Shown: positions 23,255-34,828, counted from the first letter of the stretch. The stretch: DNA of 64,000 nucleotides from Gari tellinella (GCA_922989275.2 OV277862.1:50245786-50309785); one strand, 5' to 3'. The notes: generated by a model from the letters alone, not told the origin. A program made the numbers and translations.

Positions 23255-23320
23255 TACATAAACGATTCCTGAACAGACGCTGCATTACGCGGCGCCTGAT
23301 CTTGATTCAAACTTTTCGAA
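23255..23320. repeat. Core A hairpin remnant
   Basis: ACGATTCCTGAACAGACGC ... GCGGCGCCTGATCTTGATTCAAAC keeps the pattern with broken stem pairs. GTCTGC-type flanks suggest a worn TTAA element from about 23130. Confidence 0.45.
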
Positions 23321-23462
23321 TACTCTAGCAAAGTTGATACTAGTAATGAAATGGTCAAGCTTTTATATTAAATTGTTAAATTGCTCTCTTCTAATATTTC
23401 GACCTCAAAAGGTTAAGATTATACTTAAAAGTCAAAGGTAAAAAACATGCCTTTTCATACTA

Positions 23463-23813
23463 ATGCAAAGTAGACCTAGGTTAGGCATTTCTATAGTTCT
23501 TAGCTACCATTTTAAGGACCAACTCTGTCTAACTGTTGCATGTATTATTGCTGAATGGCCAGCGGGCTCAACATGTTGGCCGTGGGCATCTAGTTTTATT
23601 TATATTACTTTACTTTACGACAATACGACCAATCGTGCATTAATTGAACACATAATAAAATGCACATTGGTTGTCATAGATACAAGTGGTTGCCTAATGC
23701 AGGATAAAATAATACTGAAATATCATATTGGAACTTTCTGTGTTACCTTTATTAAGCAGTCGTCTGTCTTTATAGATCTCTACGCAACTTTGATAGAATG
23801 GTTGTTATATTAG
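23463..23813 (+). other. 116-codon ORF, coding status doubtful
   Basis: An ATG-started ORF outside any recognised repeat. The predicted protein is rich in I, L and C and ends LIEWLLY. No domain, signal or family was recognised, and the AT-rich base composition equals that of its surroundings. It may be chance. Confidence 0.12.
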
Positions 23814-24250
23814 ATTGTAATAAGATATGTATTTCAAAATAGTAAATAGTAAATTGAAATTTATATTAGATAATGATCTTTGTGAGTTCGAATATATTAT
23901 ACTTTTTACTTAAAAAAAAGTTCGACCTCTATGTGCCTTTATCAAAGAAATGCACGTCCAAATACACGTCACAATTTTGTTACATGCATTCAGCCATTAA
24001 ATCAAAGAGGATAATCATCTTCTATCAATCATTAACGCGCTTAGACATTTCGTCTACAACATTTGTCGTCTTAAGCAGGCTGCCGGGTTGATTTAGCTAA
24101 CTTTTGCTTTTGAAAAAGTATCACCAGCATAGCGAGTTTCTTTGCATCTCATCTCAGCCTAACCTATTTACAACAGTTATCATAAAAATGGCATCTAAAT
24201 CTAGCGTGTTTACTTCTTAAAAACCTTACCATGCATACTATGTTTACGTC

Positions 24251-24315
24251 CAAATAGTTTGGATCCTGATCAGACGCCGCGTGACGCGGCGTCTGATCAG
24301 GATCTAAACTATTTG
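24251..24315. repeat. Core A hairpin, perfect solo copy
   Basis: CAAATAGTTTGGATCC ... GACGCCGCG-TGA-CGCGGCGTC ... GGATCTAAACTATTTG. The base reads TAGTTT / AAACTA instead of CAGTTT / AAACTG, a matched change in both arms. No TTAA or CAGTGG ends are seen nearby. Confidence 0.85.
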
Positions 24316-24826
24316 ATACCTTTTGATAGTTCTTATGTTTCAACACCCTTAGTAAATGTGAATTTGATAAATAAAAGAAGACCATAAAGCAGCTGACATC
24401 AGTCAAGATAGTGGTGAGTTCAATGTTCAACAATACGTTTTATGTATCAAGAGTTATACCCCGAAACCAACTATTTAATCTGTTAATCGCTGACAAGTTA
24501 AATGGTAGCAAATGAAAAGGAGACCGTGACAAGGAGAACAGCCTCAGCGATATTAGAGGGATGAGATAGAATACACCCACTACCCAAACTGGCACAGTGG
24601 TACAACTCCACCAAAAGGTGACACCAATACCGAAACACTTGTGTTGTATTACCATAATTGTGTTACATTGCCGTTGAACCCAAACAACCCAAACCAAACC
24701 TAGGAGAACAATTAAATATACAATTTAAGTAAAGTACAACTATGAACGGGCGTTCAATATTAACGAAATTTCATTTTAATGCAAGAATCAAGATGAAAAG
24801 TAAAGGAGACATATTTCTGGGCTACG

Positions 24827-25030
24827 TGACTGATCTTAATGCCTATGTGGCTATATTGACCGAAAAGTAATCTGTGTGATTGAACTTTATGCCTATGTGA
24901 CTATATCAACCGGAAGTAATCACTGTGATTAGACTTTATGCCTGTGTGGCTACATTTATATAAAATGACCTATGTGGTTTAGTGTTTGCCTGTGTGACTA
25001 TCTTCGTTTGAAGAGATATGTGTGATCATG
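24827..25030. repeat. Degenerate ~50-bp tandem repeat
   Basis: GCCTATGTGGCTATATTGACC and relatives recur at about 24841, 24891, 24940, 24967 and 24987 with spacing near 50 bp at first, then shorter. Confidence 0.65.
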
Positions 25031-25473
25031 CGTTTTTACTACACTGAGTCATACATGTACCAGCTTTGTGGAACTGTACAATAAGTGCGCTTTTGGGCGG
25101 TTTAGAACTAGTCAACATGGGCAACACATTTAAAGACTATGTCGCATTGCTGGCCAGTGCCGTATTTGTTGTTATTTATTGAATGTGAAGAATAATATGT
25201 CTCAGTTTTAAGAATCCCGGAATCATGGTTTCCTTATCATGATATTTAAGGAAATTGTGACAAGTGGTTAAAGACGCGGCATCTGGCCATGATCTACACG
25301 ATTTGACACCCGCATGCTTCTGAAGCATTTGATGTAGATGTATTATATACGGTATTTGGAACTGTAGACCAAACGCTGATACAGATAAATACGAAAGAAG
25401 ACTCAAGCAGGAAACGCAACACAAACAATACACCCATCTCTAAAGCAGAACACACACACAGCCATACCATAAC

Positions 25474-25509
25474 AAACACACACACACACACACACACAAC
25501 CACACACAC
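25474..25509. repeat. (CA)n microsatellite
   Basis: An almost uninterrupted CA run with one AACC break. Confidence 0.9.
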
Positions 25510-25739
25510 GCAATACCATTCCTTCATCCACACACTAAATAGAAAACAACACGCAAGACAAACATAAAGCTAAGTGAACATGCCTGGGGTGTCAACGGTG
25601 CTTGGTCTGAACAATGTTGCAATGACACTAGGCTGGTTTTGTCATGACACGGTTCTTTTACATATCGTTTTGTTTACCAAAACTACTGAGGATAAACACA
25701 TCTTAGTTTTATCCTCTGCACCTATCAAGCACTTTGTGG

Positions 25740-26075
25740 TAAATGTCTAGAGTTGTGTCCGCTGAATATATCAAACATTGTTGTTGTTAAACACATTTTT
25801 ACTGTATGTTAAAAATTGTGGCCCCTGGTTTTGATAAATATTGCCGTAATTGAATACAGGTTTGACTATACGCTTAGAACTGTGTTCCTAAACTGTAATG
25901 AAATATTAATGTAATTGGACACCAGGCTTGACTGTGTATTTAGAGTCGTGGCCCTTTTGTTTAATAAAACAACATTATTTGTAGTTGAACACATGTTTGA
26001 CTGTATGTAAGGAGTTGTGTCCGCTGATTTCGATATTACATTACTATAGTTTAACGTAGGTTTGATTGAGCGTTT
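25740..26075. repeat. Degenerate ~65-bp tandem repeat, about five units
   Basis: Each unit contains a TTAGAGTTGTGTCCGCTG-like block, then TTGTAGTTGAACACAGG and TTTGACTGTAT. Blocks start near 25748, 25809, 25873, 25938 and 26006. Confidence 0.65.
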
Positions 26076-26238
26076 ATGTTTGAATAATTCCTCCCACTCA
26101 CAGTAAATTGACTATTTGTCTAACCATGAACAGTAAACAAGCTAATGCGTATGATGAATAGGATAGGGCTGTCAGTGTCCAACACTAATCATTTTGATTC
26201 AACCTTTTGCCTACCAATCCCCACTTGATGGGTATTTT

Positions 26239-26304
26239 CAAATAGTTTGGATCCAGATCAGACGCCGCGTAAAGCGGCGTTTGATCAGGATCCAAACTAT
26301 TAGT
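26239..26304. repeat. Core A hairpin, solo copy
   Basis: AAATAGTTTGGATCCAGATC ... GACGCCGCG ... GCGGCGTTTGATC ... CCAAACTATT. Like the copy at 24251 it has TAGTTT at the base, suggesting a sublineage. Confidence 0.8.
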
Positions 26305-26984
26305 CACTAGTATTATTCATATTTTGATTGCGCAAGCTATACTATTAAATTTTGGGAAAACATTGTAGGCGACATTTCTGAGGCAAACGATTTACTTGCA
26401 GAATAGTGGTTAAAAGGTATCGATCGTTAATATGAATATCATTATTTTGTGTACTATACAGATCAACCTTTTCTAAAATGAGCGATAAGTAAGAAAGAAA
26501 TTTATTTTTTAAAAACAGACACCCGACTAATGCAGACAAAAAAACATACAGAAAGTTTCGCTGCAGAGCTTTCTGCATTTACATAATTCTTTATTAAGCT
26601 TTCTATTATAAAAACCGGACGTGATACTTCTTTGTGTAGCTTTTTACAGAAGTTCCACGCAAATATTTGAAACACGAGGATGCATATTGAAGCATATTGA
26701 CAGATGAAGCAATTGAATGGTTGTGCTTATTTACAGCGGCTAAATAGGGGGTAAACCATTTAAAAGACTTAAAAACCGAATAGTGTATTTGCAGAAAAGG
26801 AGAAAAGACTCCAAAATAAAAGCAAATGTATAGCAGAATTTTGTACATGTATATGGTATACAATTTATGGCCGTAATAGCGGGATTTTTATATATCTATA
26901 CAGCGGAGAAGATGTTTATGTTTACCACTCTTTTTAATCTAGTGGCAAAGCAGTCTAGTCTGGAATCCTTAACAGTGGTTTGGG

Positions 26985-27363
26985 GTCTGGACCCGTTCCA
27001 TAAAACTTCGTACGACAAATGTTGTCGTAAGTCAGATTATAAATGTTTCAATTAATATTTATTTCTCCATCTACTCCTGTCTTGTGACATCTCTTTGGAA
27101 TTGTATGTGACAAGACATGGTTATATAGAGAAACAAAAAAATAGATGTACAGTAAAACCTCGCTATTACGACCACTAAAACGAAGGCTAATTGATTGGCT
27201 AAAGGAGCTTTCTGTTTCACTGTCACCTTGCTTTAAGCGGTCACCTACCGTAAACACCCTACTAACTAACATACTTTAGTGGTCGTAATAGAGAGGTTTT
27301 ACTGTATTTTAAAGTTTTGACTTACGACAACATTTGTCGTAAGAAGTTTTATGAAGCCCCTGG
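26985..27363. mobile_element. GGGCCCGTTTCATAAA-type element, split by a CAGTAAAACC MITE
   Basis: The left end GGACCCGTTCCATAAAAC with TACGACAAATGTTGTCGTA and the right end TTACGACAACATTTGTCGTA ... ATGAAGCCCCTGG are inverted. The element at 27150-27304 lies inside at a TA. Confidence 0.8.
27150..27304. mobile_element. CAGTAAAACC-type TA-flanked MITE, nested, left core arm deleted
   Basis: It starts CAGTAAAACCTCGCTATTAC and ends with the complement, TA on both sides. Only the right arm of the core B hairpin (GGAGCTTTCTGTTTCACTG) remains. CAGTA ends with a TA target suggest pogo/Tc1-mariner mobilisation. Confidence 0.88.
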
Positions 27364-27554
27364 TCTTCCTCCAAACCGTTTGCAATGGACATAAGGAGGT
27401 TGGTGTAAACTGGGAAATGGTGGTTTCTTGTCTGCTATACCAGCTGTCCTACATTTGAGACATGGCGTCAACAAATCCCAATGCATTTAGGCTTTTACCA
27501 CTTTATAACGAATTTAATAATCAAATGTTTATTACTTTTTCTGCGAAATTGCAC

Positions 27555-27768
27555 TTAACTCTTGGCATGCTGAGAAACGTTTTCGGCTGCAACAATTGTC
27601 GTCTGCTACAGTTCTCAAACAACATTTTATACATTTCTTTTCAAAAACATGGTCAGAACGTCAAACAGTTTGGACACTGATGAGACACCACGTTACGCAG
27701 CGTCTCGTCAGGATTCAAACTGTTTTCAAAGGTCATCATGGTTTCACAACTAGCATACTAACAGTTAA
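27555..27768. mobile_element. TTAA-flanked MITE, CTCTTGGCATGCTG subtype
   Basis: TTAACTCTTGGCATGCTGAG at the left, CTAGCATACTAACAGTTAA at the right, GTCGTCTGCTAC motif, core A at about 27662-27727 with several broken pairs. Confidence 0.8.
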
Positions 27769-27884
27769 ATATTTAATATATGTACTAAATATTATGAACA
27801 AATAAAGCTTTGTAAGAAAATAAGATAGTATTTATAATGAAATTTAATGTACAAAATACATGTAGTATCATTATTGTTTTATAC

Positions 27885-28087
27885 AGTAAAATCTTTCAAA
27901 AACGACCACTTACGGTATACGAAGGCCAATTGATTTTATAAAAGACATGTGACAGCTTAAAGCAAGGTGATAGTAAAACAGAAAGCTCCTAAATTAGTTT
28001 TCTGTTTTACTGTCACCTTGCTCTAAGTAATCATCTGTCGAAAATATAGTTAATAAAAAGTGTGGTCGTAATAGAGAGGTTTTACTG
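27885..28087. mobile_element. CAGTAAAACC-type TA-flanked MITE
   Basis: Starts CAGTAAAATCTTTCAAAAAC, ends TCGTAATAGAGAGGTTTTACTG, TA on both sides. Core B hairpin with GAAAGCTCC ... GTTTTCTG tip. Confidence 0.9.
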
Positions 28088-28292
28088 TATATAAAAGCAG
28101 ACATGTTTGATGTACATGTAGTTTAAAGTACAACATTTACCGTCTTTTCGTATTTTACGACACAACACTATTTCTATTACTCAAAATGTGTTGAAAATCA
28201 ATTAAGTATGTCCTAAGTTTCATTGCGATTATAAATATATGGGACAGCTTTTCTTTTTAAACGTACTATTCTTCGGTTATTTTGGTTAACTA

Positions 28293-28498
28293 CAGTAAAA
28301 CCTCGCTATTACGACCACTAAAACGAAGGCTAATTGATTGTATAATAGAGAGGTGGCAGCTAAAGACAAGGTGACAGTGAAACAGAAAGCTCCTAAATGA
28401 GCTTTCTGTTTCACTGTCACCTTGCTTTAAGCGGTCATCTATCGTAAACACCAAAATAATTAACAAAATTCAGTGGTCGTAATAGAGAGGTTTTACTG
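28293..28498. mobile_element. CAGTAAAACC-type TA-flanked MITE, best copy
   Basis: A 206-bp copy with near-perfect terminal repeats and a near-perfect core B hairpin (AGCTTTCTGTTTCACTGTC and complement). Suitable as the type copy of the family here. Confidence 0.93.
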
Positions 28499-28539
28499 TA
28501 TATTCAATACAAAGATTCAGTTTTGGTCTGAAAAACGAA

Positions 28540-28610
28540 GCAAACAGTTTGAAGTCTGATCAGCCATCGCATTACCCGGCATCTGATATAACTCAAAACG
28601 GTTTCCAATG
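28540..28610. repeat. Core A hairpin remnant
   Basis: GCAAACAGTTTGAAGTCTGATC ... CATTACCCGGCATCTGAT ... AAAACGGTTTCC; stem broken in several places. Confidence 0.55.
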
Positions 28611-29045
28611 GACATTAATTATTGTTTCAAATCTGAGAAAGAAAAATGTATACCCCAGTCCAGCGTAAAATTTACAATGTTTTAAGGCAATGCGCCCTTA
28701 ATATGATCGAACCAATGCCGGTCAATATCATACCACTTCAAAGAACGATTGGCTCGAGCATAGTTCGGTATGTACGGATCTCTTTATAAAGATTACAAAG
28801 ATTGAACAACATTGTTCAGATCTCATTAAAAGTGTACTGTCATAATCAAACAGTTTCCTATGTTACCGAAGCAAATTTGACCTTTCATTATCTTAACCCA
28901 GTTACGCCTAGTGTCTACTGAAATAGACGTTAGCAAACCGTATATACCTGATTAGAACTACACTGTTTACTATTTTATATGAAATGTTCTGATGTATGGA
29001 CAAACGCTGTACTGCCATAATATCACCATTGTATATCTATATATA

Positions 29046-30175
29046 CTGAAAAACATAAGTAACGCATAATGTGTTCAACTTATGTATCGGTTGTATGGGA
29101 GTACAACCAAGATTATCGATACACCGTGTGTTGATAAAATAGATCCACGATTGTCCAACAAAAACGTGTGCATATCCTGCGTGATAATTGGATTCTACAC
29201 CGACATATTTTAAAACGCTGACGTAAGCCATCCGACCAACTTCTGGTGAAACAAATTCAAAAGCACTCAACTGGTTTAAATGTACAGTACGCTTACTGGC
29301 TTTAAATCAGCATTGCAGTTAAGCACAACCTTCAGCGCGATGCCAAGGCTTAACGTTAATGATCGTGGCCGAGCTATTGATCTTCTAATGCAAGAGCGTT
29401 TACGGAAAACTGCCGCTAGACAACTGGGAGTCGTACAATCAACAACTTGTCGATTCCGTTATCGTTTGCTGGAGACAAATACCGTAAATGATCAACCGAG
29501 AGGTGGACGCACCAAAGAAACAACGCAACGTCAGGGCCGTCATATACGCCTTGCGATTTTAGGAATCCAGTTCCTGAAGGCGACAGAGACGGCCAATAAC
29601 ACACAAGGGCGTCACTGGACAGGTTACGTTCCGTCACGGTTATCAGGCATCTCAGAGAATGCGGACTTCGGGTGTACATACCGTACGTTTGGTTTTCACT
29701 AACGCATCGACGTCGTGCTTTTCGCATGGAATGATACAACGTCACGCAAGTCGATTATTCTCTCTTCAACCTTGGCAACCTTACAGCCCAAATCTGTCGC
29801 TAAATGAGCACATTTGCAACCAGTTAGACCGCAATGTCAGACGTCGACGTAACGTCCCAAACCACGTCAATGACCTCACAGCTTTACAGAAGGAATGGGA
29901 TGCTTTAAGAGACTCACCAGGTTGATTAATTCCATGCCAAGGAGAATACTAGAGGCAATATATGCAATACGCGATACTAAAGATGCTGTTTTTTCACTAT
30001 TTTTGAAAGGGATCGGTTTAGAAAGCGTAATTAAGCAATCAAAAGAAATTGAATTAAAGCGTTTTTGTTGTTTGTTGATTGCAAAAATAATGCATACCAA
30101 AAGTTTGTTATAATTCCTATAGTATATAGCTCCTTTATGCAAGATATCCCATTATGCGTTACTTATGTTTTTCAG
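29046..30175 (+). mobile_element. Tc1-like DNA transposon, internally deleted
   Basis: A 26-bp perfect terminal inverted repeat starting CTGAAAAACATAAGTAACGC bounds the element (left 29046-29071, right 30150-30175), with TA on each side. It encloses a broken transposase reading frame. At 1.13 kb it is shorter than usual for complete Tc1 elements, in keeping with the missing centre of the transposase. Confidence 0.92.
29340..29990 (+). pseudogene. Tc1-like transposase, broken
   Basis: Tc1 transposases cut and paste DNA at TA sites with an N-terminal paired helix-turn-helix domain and a DDE nuclease. Starting at ATG 29340 the first ~80 codons give an HTH-type region (NVNDRGRAIDLL, TAARQLGV, then a GRTKETTQRQ hook-like stretch). 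The frame shifts near 29635; the next part reads HLRECGLRVYIPYVWFSLTH in another frame, then stops at about 29730. The segment expected to hold the first two catalytic aspartates is deleted. A C-terminal part with the third-motif context YSPNLSLNEH and QLDRNVRRRRNVPNHVNDL follows in another frame, and a last shift leads to LINSMPRRILEAIYA. It cannot make active enzyme. The TIR pair around it supports the assignment. Confidence 0.9.
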
Positions 30176-30494
30176 TATATATGTATATAATGAAATCTTC
30201 CCTCAAGTTCACAGAGACAGTATTTTTCCATTTCCAGATTTGAATGGTTGATCTCCACTTGCTTTCAGAACAAAAAAGAAGACGTATAAAAAATAAGTGC
30301 AAAAGAAAAAGCGTAGTCTGTTGAGAGATATGAGAACGTAAGAAACACCTAAAATCTAATAACACATAGTTGTGTGGGCGACAGTGAGCTGTAATTGAAA
30401 CTTTCCAATACTTGTTGAGTCAGTTTGGTGTTAACATGAATCCAAATACGTACATTTTTTGGATGACACTTAAGTACTTGTACAATAAAGAAGA

Positions 30495-30708
30495 CGTTGT
30501 ACTTTCTTAATGAATCCGTTTATGCTAAAACTTTTATCCTTTGCAAACAGTTTGGAGCCGGATCAGACGCCGGGTAACCCGGCGTCTGATCAGGCTCCAA
30601 ACTGTTCGCCACTCAGATTCAAAGAAATAGTAAGAAATTTAAATAAAATATAAGTGTCAACATTTTATTACTTTACGTTTCATTTGTGAAAAACCTATTT
30701 CTACTGTA
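30495..30708. mobile_element. CAGTGG-type MITE, worn ends, intact core A
   Basis: AATGAATCCGTTTATGCTAAAAC on the left and TTACTTTACGTTTCATTTG on the right are the family's subterminal blocks. Core A (30543-30607) has a perfect GGG/CCC tip. The terminal CAGTGG is lost. Confidence 0.7.
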
Positions 30709-31069
30709 GCATTAATTCCCGCGATAGGCGTTTGCTATTGAGTCCAATTCGTAATGACAGTTCATAATGGAAAACATTATACAACAGCAAAAGCCATGTT
30801 TCATAATGCAGATATGCTGACCAGAATCGCAAGTATGGGATGAGCTATCATTATACGGCTTTGAGTGGACTTACATTTTTCTACATGTACTCCACTGCAT
30901 TTTTGTACTGTTGATTCTATGTCTTTCAAAATTCTTTCAATTTGTTTTATTTCAGCTTTACGCAAAGTACTTTGCTTCAAGTCTTATAAAGTAAAAAGTA
31001 TCTGCCTCTCTTGAGACACAATAAAAACATTGTTTCATGTTGTCTCAGGCCGATGGCAGCTGAACCCAG

Positions 31070-31225
31070 TCACTGCCATGACGTCATATCTTTTTAAACA
31101 AATGTTATCGGCTTTTATTTCTCAAATTAGAATTTAGGTGCACCGACGAAAGTATTATCCTAAAGGGTATAGAAACTTTTTCCAAAGAGCCATTGTTTAC
31201 TCGGGGTAAGGCAATGAATGTGAAA
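31070..31225. mobile_element. TTAA-type MITE lacking core A
   Basis: CAGTCACTGCCATGACGTCATATC and TCGGCTTTTATTTCTCAAATT on the left and CATTGTTTACTCGGGGTAAGGCAATGAATG on the right match the canonical core A subtype, but no hairpin remains between them. Confidence 0.6.
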
Positions 31226-31394
31226 ATAAAATGAAAATAGACATGTTCTTATCAGCAGCAGTCTTTGAAAAGCATTGGCAAATTGGGAATTTGTAATACC
31301 AAGAATATTTTCTTCTAGCGAGGGGAAAGTACACATGTTACATGGTCATTTTCCCTAAGTAAAAGTCAAACAAGTAAACAGCAAAACACCCGCA

Positions 31395-31630
31395 AAATGC
31401 AGAGAAGACTAAAGAATGGGTCATTATTTCCCGTTCAAACCACAAGCGCTATTATACATGTACATGTATATGCAAACGTGTCGTTTAAAAATACATTGAC
31501 ATATCTAAACAATTGATTTAAATCTGAGTGGTAAACAGTTTTGAGCCTGATCTTATCTGGCTGCAAACTGTTAGCAACGGGTATACTTGTTTAAGCATAA
31601 ACGTATATATTTTCGGAAAAAATAATGTCT
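31395..31630. mobile_element. CAGTGG-type MITE, decayed, core A tip deleted
   Basis: CCCGTTCAAACCACAAGCGC and GTTTAAGCATAAACG mark the subterminal blocks. The hairpin at 31531-31574 retains TAAACAGTTTTGAGCC / GGCTGCAAACTGTTAG but has lost the GACGCC tip. Confidence 0.6.
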
Positions 31631-31772
31631 TATCCGTAGTCTACACCATTCAAGTGAAGGGTCGTTTGTGTTGCAAGATAAATTAAGTAGAACTTTCCAT
31701 CCATGCGACTTAGTTTGAGGGGAAATTTGTTGCAGTGATTCGATATACTTTTGTAATACATGCGAAACTCAA

Positions 31773-31995
31773 TTGAACCATTCAATGCAGTTGCCTTTAC
31801 CCGAGTTGAAACATTTTTCGCAAACAATTTGATTACTGATCAAACGCCATGTAACGCGGTGTCTGATCAGTATCAAAACTGTTTTGCACTGATTTCAATG
31901 TTTCGAAATCCAAAATACCTAAAATTTAAATTTGAGAAATAAAAGCAGACGAAAGTTGTTTAAAATTGATGACGTCATGGCAGTAAATGGGTTAA
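31773..31995. mobile_element. TTAA-type MITE, canonical core A subtype, minus orientation
   Basis: Right end GACGTCATGGCAGTAAATGGGTTAA mirrors the canonical left end; left TTGAACCATTCAATGCAG is worn. Core A at about 31820-31886 with CATGTAACGCGG tip. Confidence 0.75.
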
Positions 31996-32174
31996 TTCTG
32001 TGGTTAGGTAGGTTTAATATCAATGGACCATGATCAAATACTAACTCTTTCGACTCCTGATTATAATCTTAACTGTCTGACAACAATGTGCAGTGTATTA
32101 TTGGTTGATGTATTCTTGGCGATTAAAAAACATGACTTTCTGAAACAAATGTGATTTTTTTCGAATTGTGTTAT

Positions 32175-32358
32175 TTAATCCTTTAACTATCAATGACGTC
32201 ATAAAGCGCATTTGCAAACGCCTGTATTGAAATTACGTCAGTTATACTGCCTTAAACCTAACTTTGAAACGATATTGCAGACAACTATATTGAGGCAGGC
32301 GACAATATGGCGGTTTATGGTGAAAACCTCACGATAAATTTGACCGTAAAAGGGTTAA
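32175..32358. mobile_element. TTAA-flanked MITE, asymmetric subtype, core A removed
   Basis: TTAATCCTTTAACTATC ... GACGTCATAAAGCGCATTTGCAAAC runs directly into GCCTGTATTGAAATTACG, the sequence that normally follows the hairpin. The 3' half and end GTAAAAGGGTTAA are intact. Confidence 0.78.
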
Positions 32359-32475
32359 TGTTTGATTAGGCTTTAGAAAGACGTATGCCAGATATAGTAT
32401 GCGTGTTCCATACTAGTGAGATGTCTGACATGCATTTTGTACTTGTATGCGTTCTACGGTAATGGACCTTATATA

Positions 32476-32720
32476 CAGTGGAAAAAACGTTATTCTTTCC
32501 CGTTTAAACGCAAACGAAACGCAAACGCAATCGCTAAAACGTAGGAAATTACCATTTTTGACATTTCTAATTATTGATTTTTAATCCGAGTGGCAAACAG
32601 TTTGTAGCCTGATCAGACGCCGGGTTACCCGGCGTCTGATCTCGCCCCAAACTGTTTGCAATGTAATAATAGTTGGAGTGTAAACGTGTTTATTGGGACA
32701 GAATAATGTTTTCTCCTCTG
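32476..32720. mobile_element. CAGTGG-type TA-flanked MITE, AAAAAACG variant
   Basis: Starts CAGTGGAAAAAACGTTATTC with AACGAAACGCAAACGC subterminal words, ends CTCCTCTG then TA. Core A tip GGG/CCC. Confidence 0.85.
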
Positions 32721-32859
32721 TAGTTATGATCAATAAAACTTAATAGTTTCAACAAACCGGTAGCGACATGCTGCAGAACAAAAGTGTGACAAAACTAGTA
32801 TACATGTATATCATAATATTAGTTTTCTTAATTTGTGCACTGTTAAGTAAGTGACTGAA

Positions 32860-33016
32860 GTCGACTTAACAAACAGTTTCGTGTGACGCCGCGTCTGATC
32901 AGGATCCAAACTGTTTGACAGTCGTGTGGAAATTTCGTCGGTCATACTGCCTTAAATCTAATTTTAAAACGCTCTTGTATGTCAGCAGACGACAATATAG
33001 CGGCGAAGAGGTTACA
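32860..33016. mobile_element. TTAA-type MITE fragment, left part and left core arm deleted
   Basis: AACAAACAGTTTCGTGTGACGCC then the right core arm (GTCTGATCAGGATCC), then the asymmetric 3' half with GTCGGTCATACTGCC and CAGCAGACGACAATATAGC. Its end GGTTA(A) was the target of the next MITE. Confidence 0.65.
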
Positions 33017-33260
33017 GTGGAGAATCTGTTATTCTTTCCCAATAAACGCGTTTACGCTAAAACTATTATTTGCAGTGCAAACAGTTTGGAGCCAGATCAG
33101 ACGCCGGGTAACCCGGCGTCTGATCAGGCTCCAAAATGTTTGCCACCAAGATAAACAAGAAATATCAGAATTTTCCAAAAGTTGTACTTTTCTACATTTT
33201 AGTGTTTTGCGTTTGCGTACGTTTGCGTTTAAACGGGAAAGAATAACAGATTCTCCACTG
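33015..33260. mobile_element. CAGTGG-type TA-flanked MITE, inserted at the end of a TTAA MITE
   Basis: A 246-bp reverse-orientation copy. The TA target lies within the TTAA that closed the preceding element. Core A tip GGG/CCC. Confidence 0.9.
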
Positions 33261-33771
33261 TAAAACATGAAAGGGTTTGTGAACGAGTGTAATGGGGAAA
33301 GGGAAATAACAAGGTAGTTTACACTAGAAGTATGTAACTGTAATTTGTACAGATTAGTCTACCTTGGATAAGGAACTAAATATACAGAACAAATTTACAA
33401 CAGTAAAATCGACTGCCAATGCTGGTCATTGCTGACAAACAATTTACACAATACTGCCCTTTAGTCAAATTAGATTACCTACGGTCGCGAACAAGTATCG
33501 AATGTAATGCACGGGCTAAGGTGTTACAACTGGATGTTTGAATAGTTTAAACATATTTATTGCATATAATATACATGCAGGGGATTGGGCTACAAGTTTG
33601 TTTGAATGAATATGTTTGTGTGTCAAAACTCTACTTTTCCAGTGTTAACGACATAATAAACAAATGCAATCCAGTGAAATATATTTTTCCAAAAAAAGTA
33701 GAATAAATCTCACCTTGACCTATGGTTTGCAATGCCCTGACTGTAAGTTTAATCTTAAAAAATGCTGTTTA

Positions 33772-34017
33772 CAGTGGAGAGTCTGCTATTCTTTCCCGTT
33801 TAAACGCAAACGTACGCAAACGCAAAGCACTAAAACGTAGAAAAGAACAACTTTTGGACAATTCTGATAATTCTTTTTTATCTTGGTGGCAAACAGTTAG
33901 GAGCCTGATCAGACGCCGGGTTACCCGGCGTCTGATCTGGCTCCAAACTGTTTGCACTGTAAATAATAGTTTTAGCGTAAACGCGTTTATGGGGAAAGAA
34001 TAACAGATTCTCCACTG
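33772..34017. mobile_element. CAGTGG-type TA-flanked MITE
   Basis: A 246-bp copy starting CAGTGGAGAGTCTGC, TA on both sides, GGG/CCC tip. Confidence 0.92.
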
Positions 34018-34089
34018 TAACAGATACGGAAAAGAATAAAATCTGCAAAACCGGATATCCTTTAACAAAGTAAATCATTTTTGCCAAGT

Positions 34090-34715
34090 GGATTCTTCAA
34101 TAATTATATGTAAGATGTGTCCTAATTTCATTTAACGGGTTTCTAGTTTAAATTTTCATTTGTTTTTTAATAATTTATTGATGTTAGTAAACAAGTATTA
34201 GCACTATGCGGTGTCTGATCTGTTTCTGCATTAATTTCCTTTGTCACATTGATGAGACGCTATGCACATATGGATTATTTTAAATATTGCCAATTTGCAA
34301 AACCCAAGCTTTTCATTTACATTACAAACTACATGTAATTCGATTTATGAACGCTAATTAATTTTCAGCGATGAATCTGAAACCAATACTTTTAAGTCAA
34401 CAATGTTTATAAAAGAATTATCATTCAATATCAAAATGGGGAGTGTCCCTATTTTGTTTTCAACACTAATTGGAAAAAAAATACTTGCATCATACAGTAA
34501 AGGTCCGATACCGCGAAGCTCTCTTAAAGCGAAAGTCCCAACCAAGGTCGCCCTATATCTTTCGTTATAATGTAGTTTGGTTGCGCTATACCTAGTTGAT
34601 TTGGTTATGCGTTATTATAAAGTTTGGTTTATATTATGTTTTTTTTATATCCAATGCAAGTGTGTTTAACTGTATGTTTTACGACCATAGTATGGAAAAC
34701 TTGTTTGACAGCAAA
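34090..34715. other. Non-coding AT-rich stretch
   Basis: Only a short CGGTGTCTGATCTG word near 34209 recalls core A. No ORF or element recognised. Confidence 0.35.
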
Positions 34716-34724
34716 TACGTGGTA

Positions 34725-34828
34725 GCTTAAAGTGGGCCACTGCTTAGAAAGACGAAAGTAAAGCAGAAAGATAAGTGTCATTGTTTGCTTCATTCTGCTT
34801 TACTTTAATTTTGCTTTAAGTTCTCATC
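34725..34828. repeat. Core B hairpin, diverged solo copy
   Basis: GTAGCTTAAAGTGGGCC ... GAAAGTAAAGCAGAAAG and TTCATTCTGCTTTACTTTAATTTTGCTTTAAG are inverted; the loop is longer than usual. Confidence 0.6.

Noticed and set aside
23463..23813. 116-codon ORF as a real gene
   Set aside because: No motif, no GC shift and no start context; retained only as a low-confidence entry.
28340..28430. Strong hairpins as rho-independent terminators
   Set aside because: They lie in the centre of MITEs, are symmetric, lack a proper U-run and occur without upstream genes.
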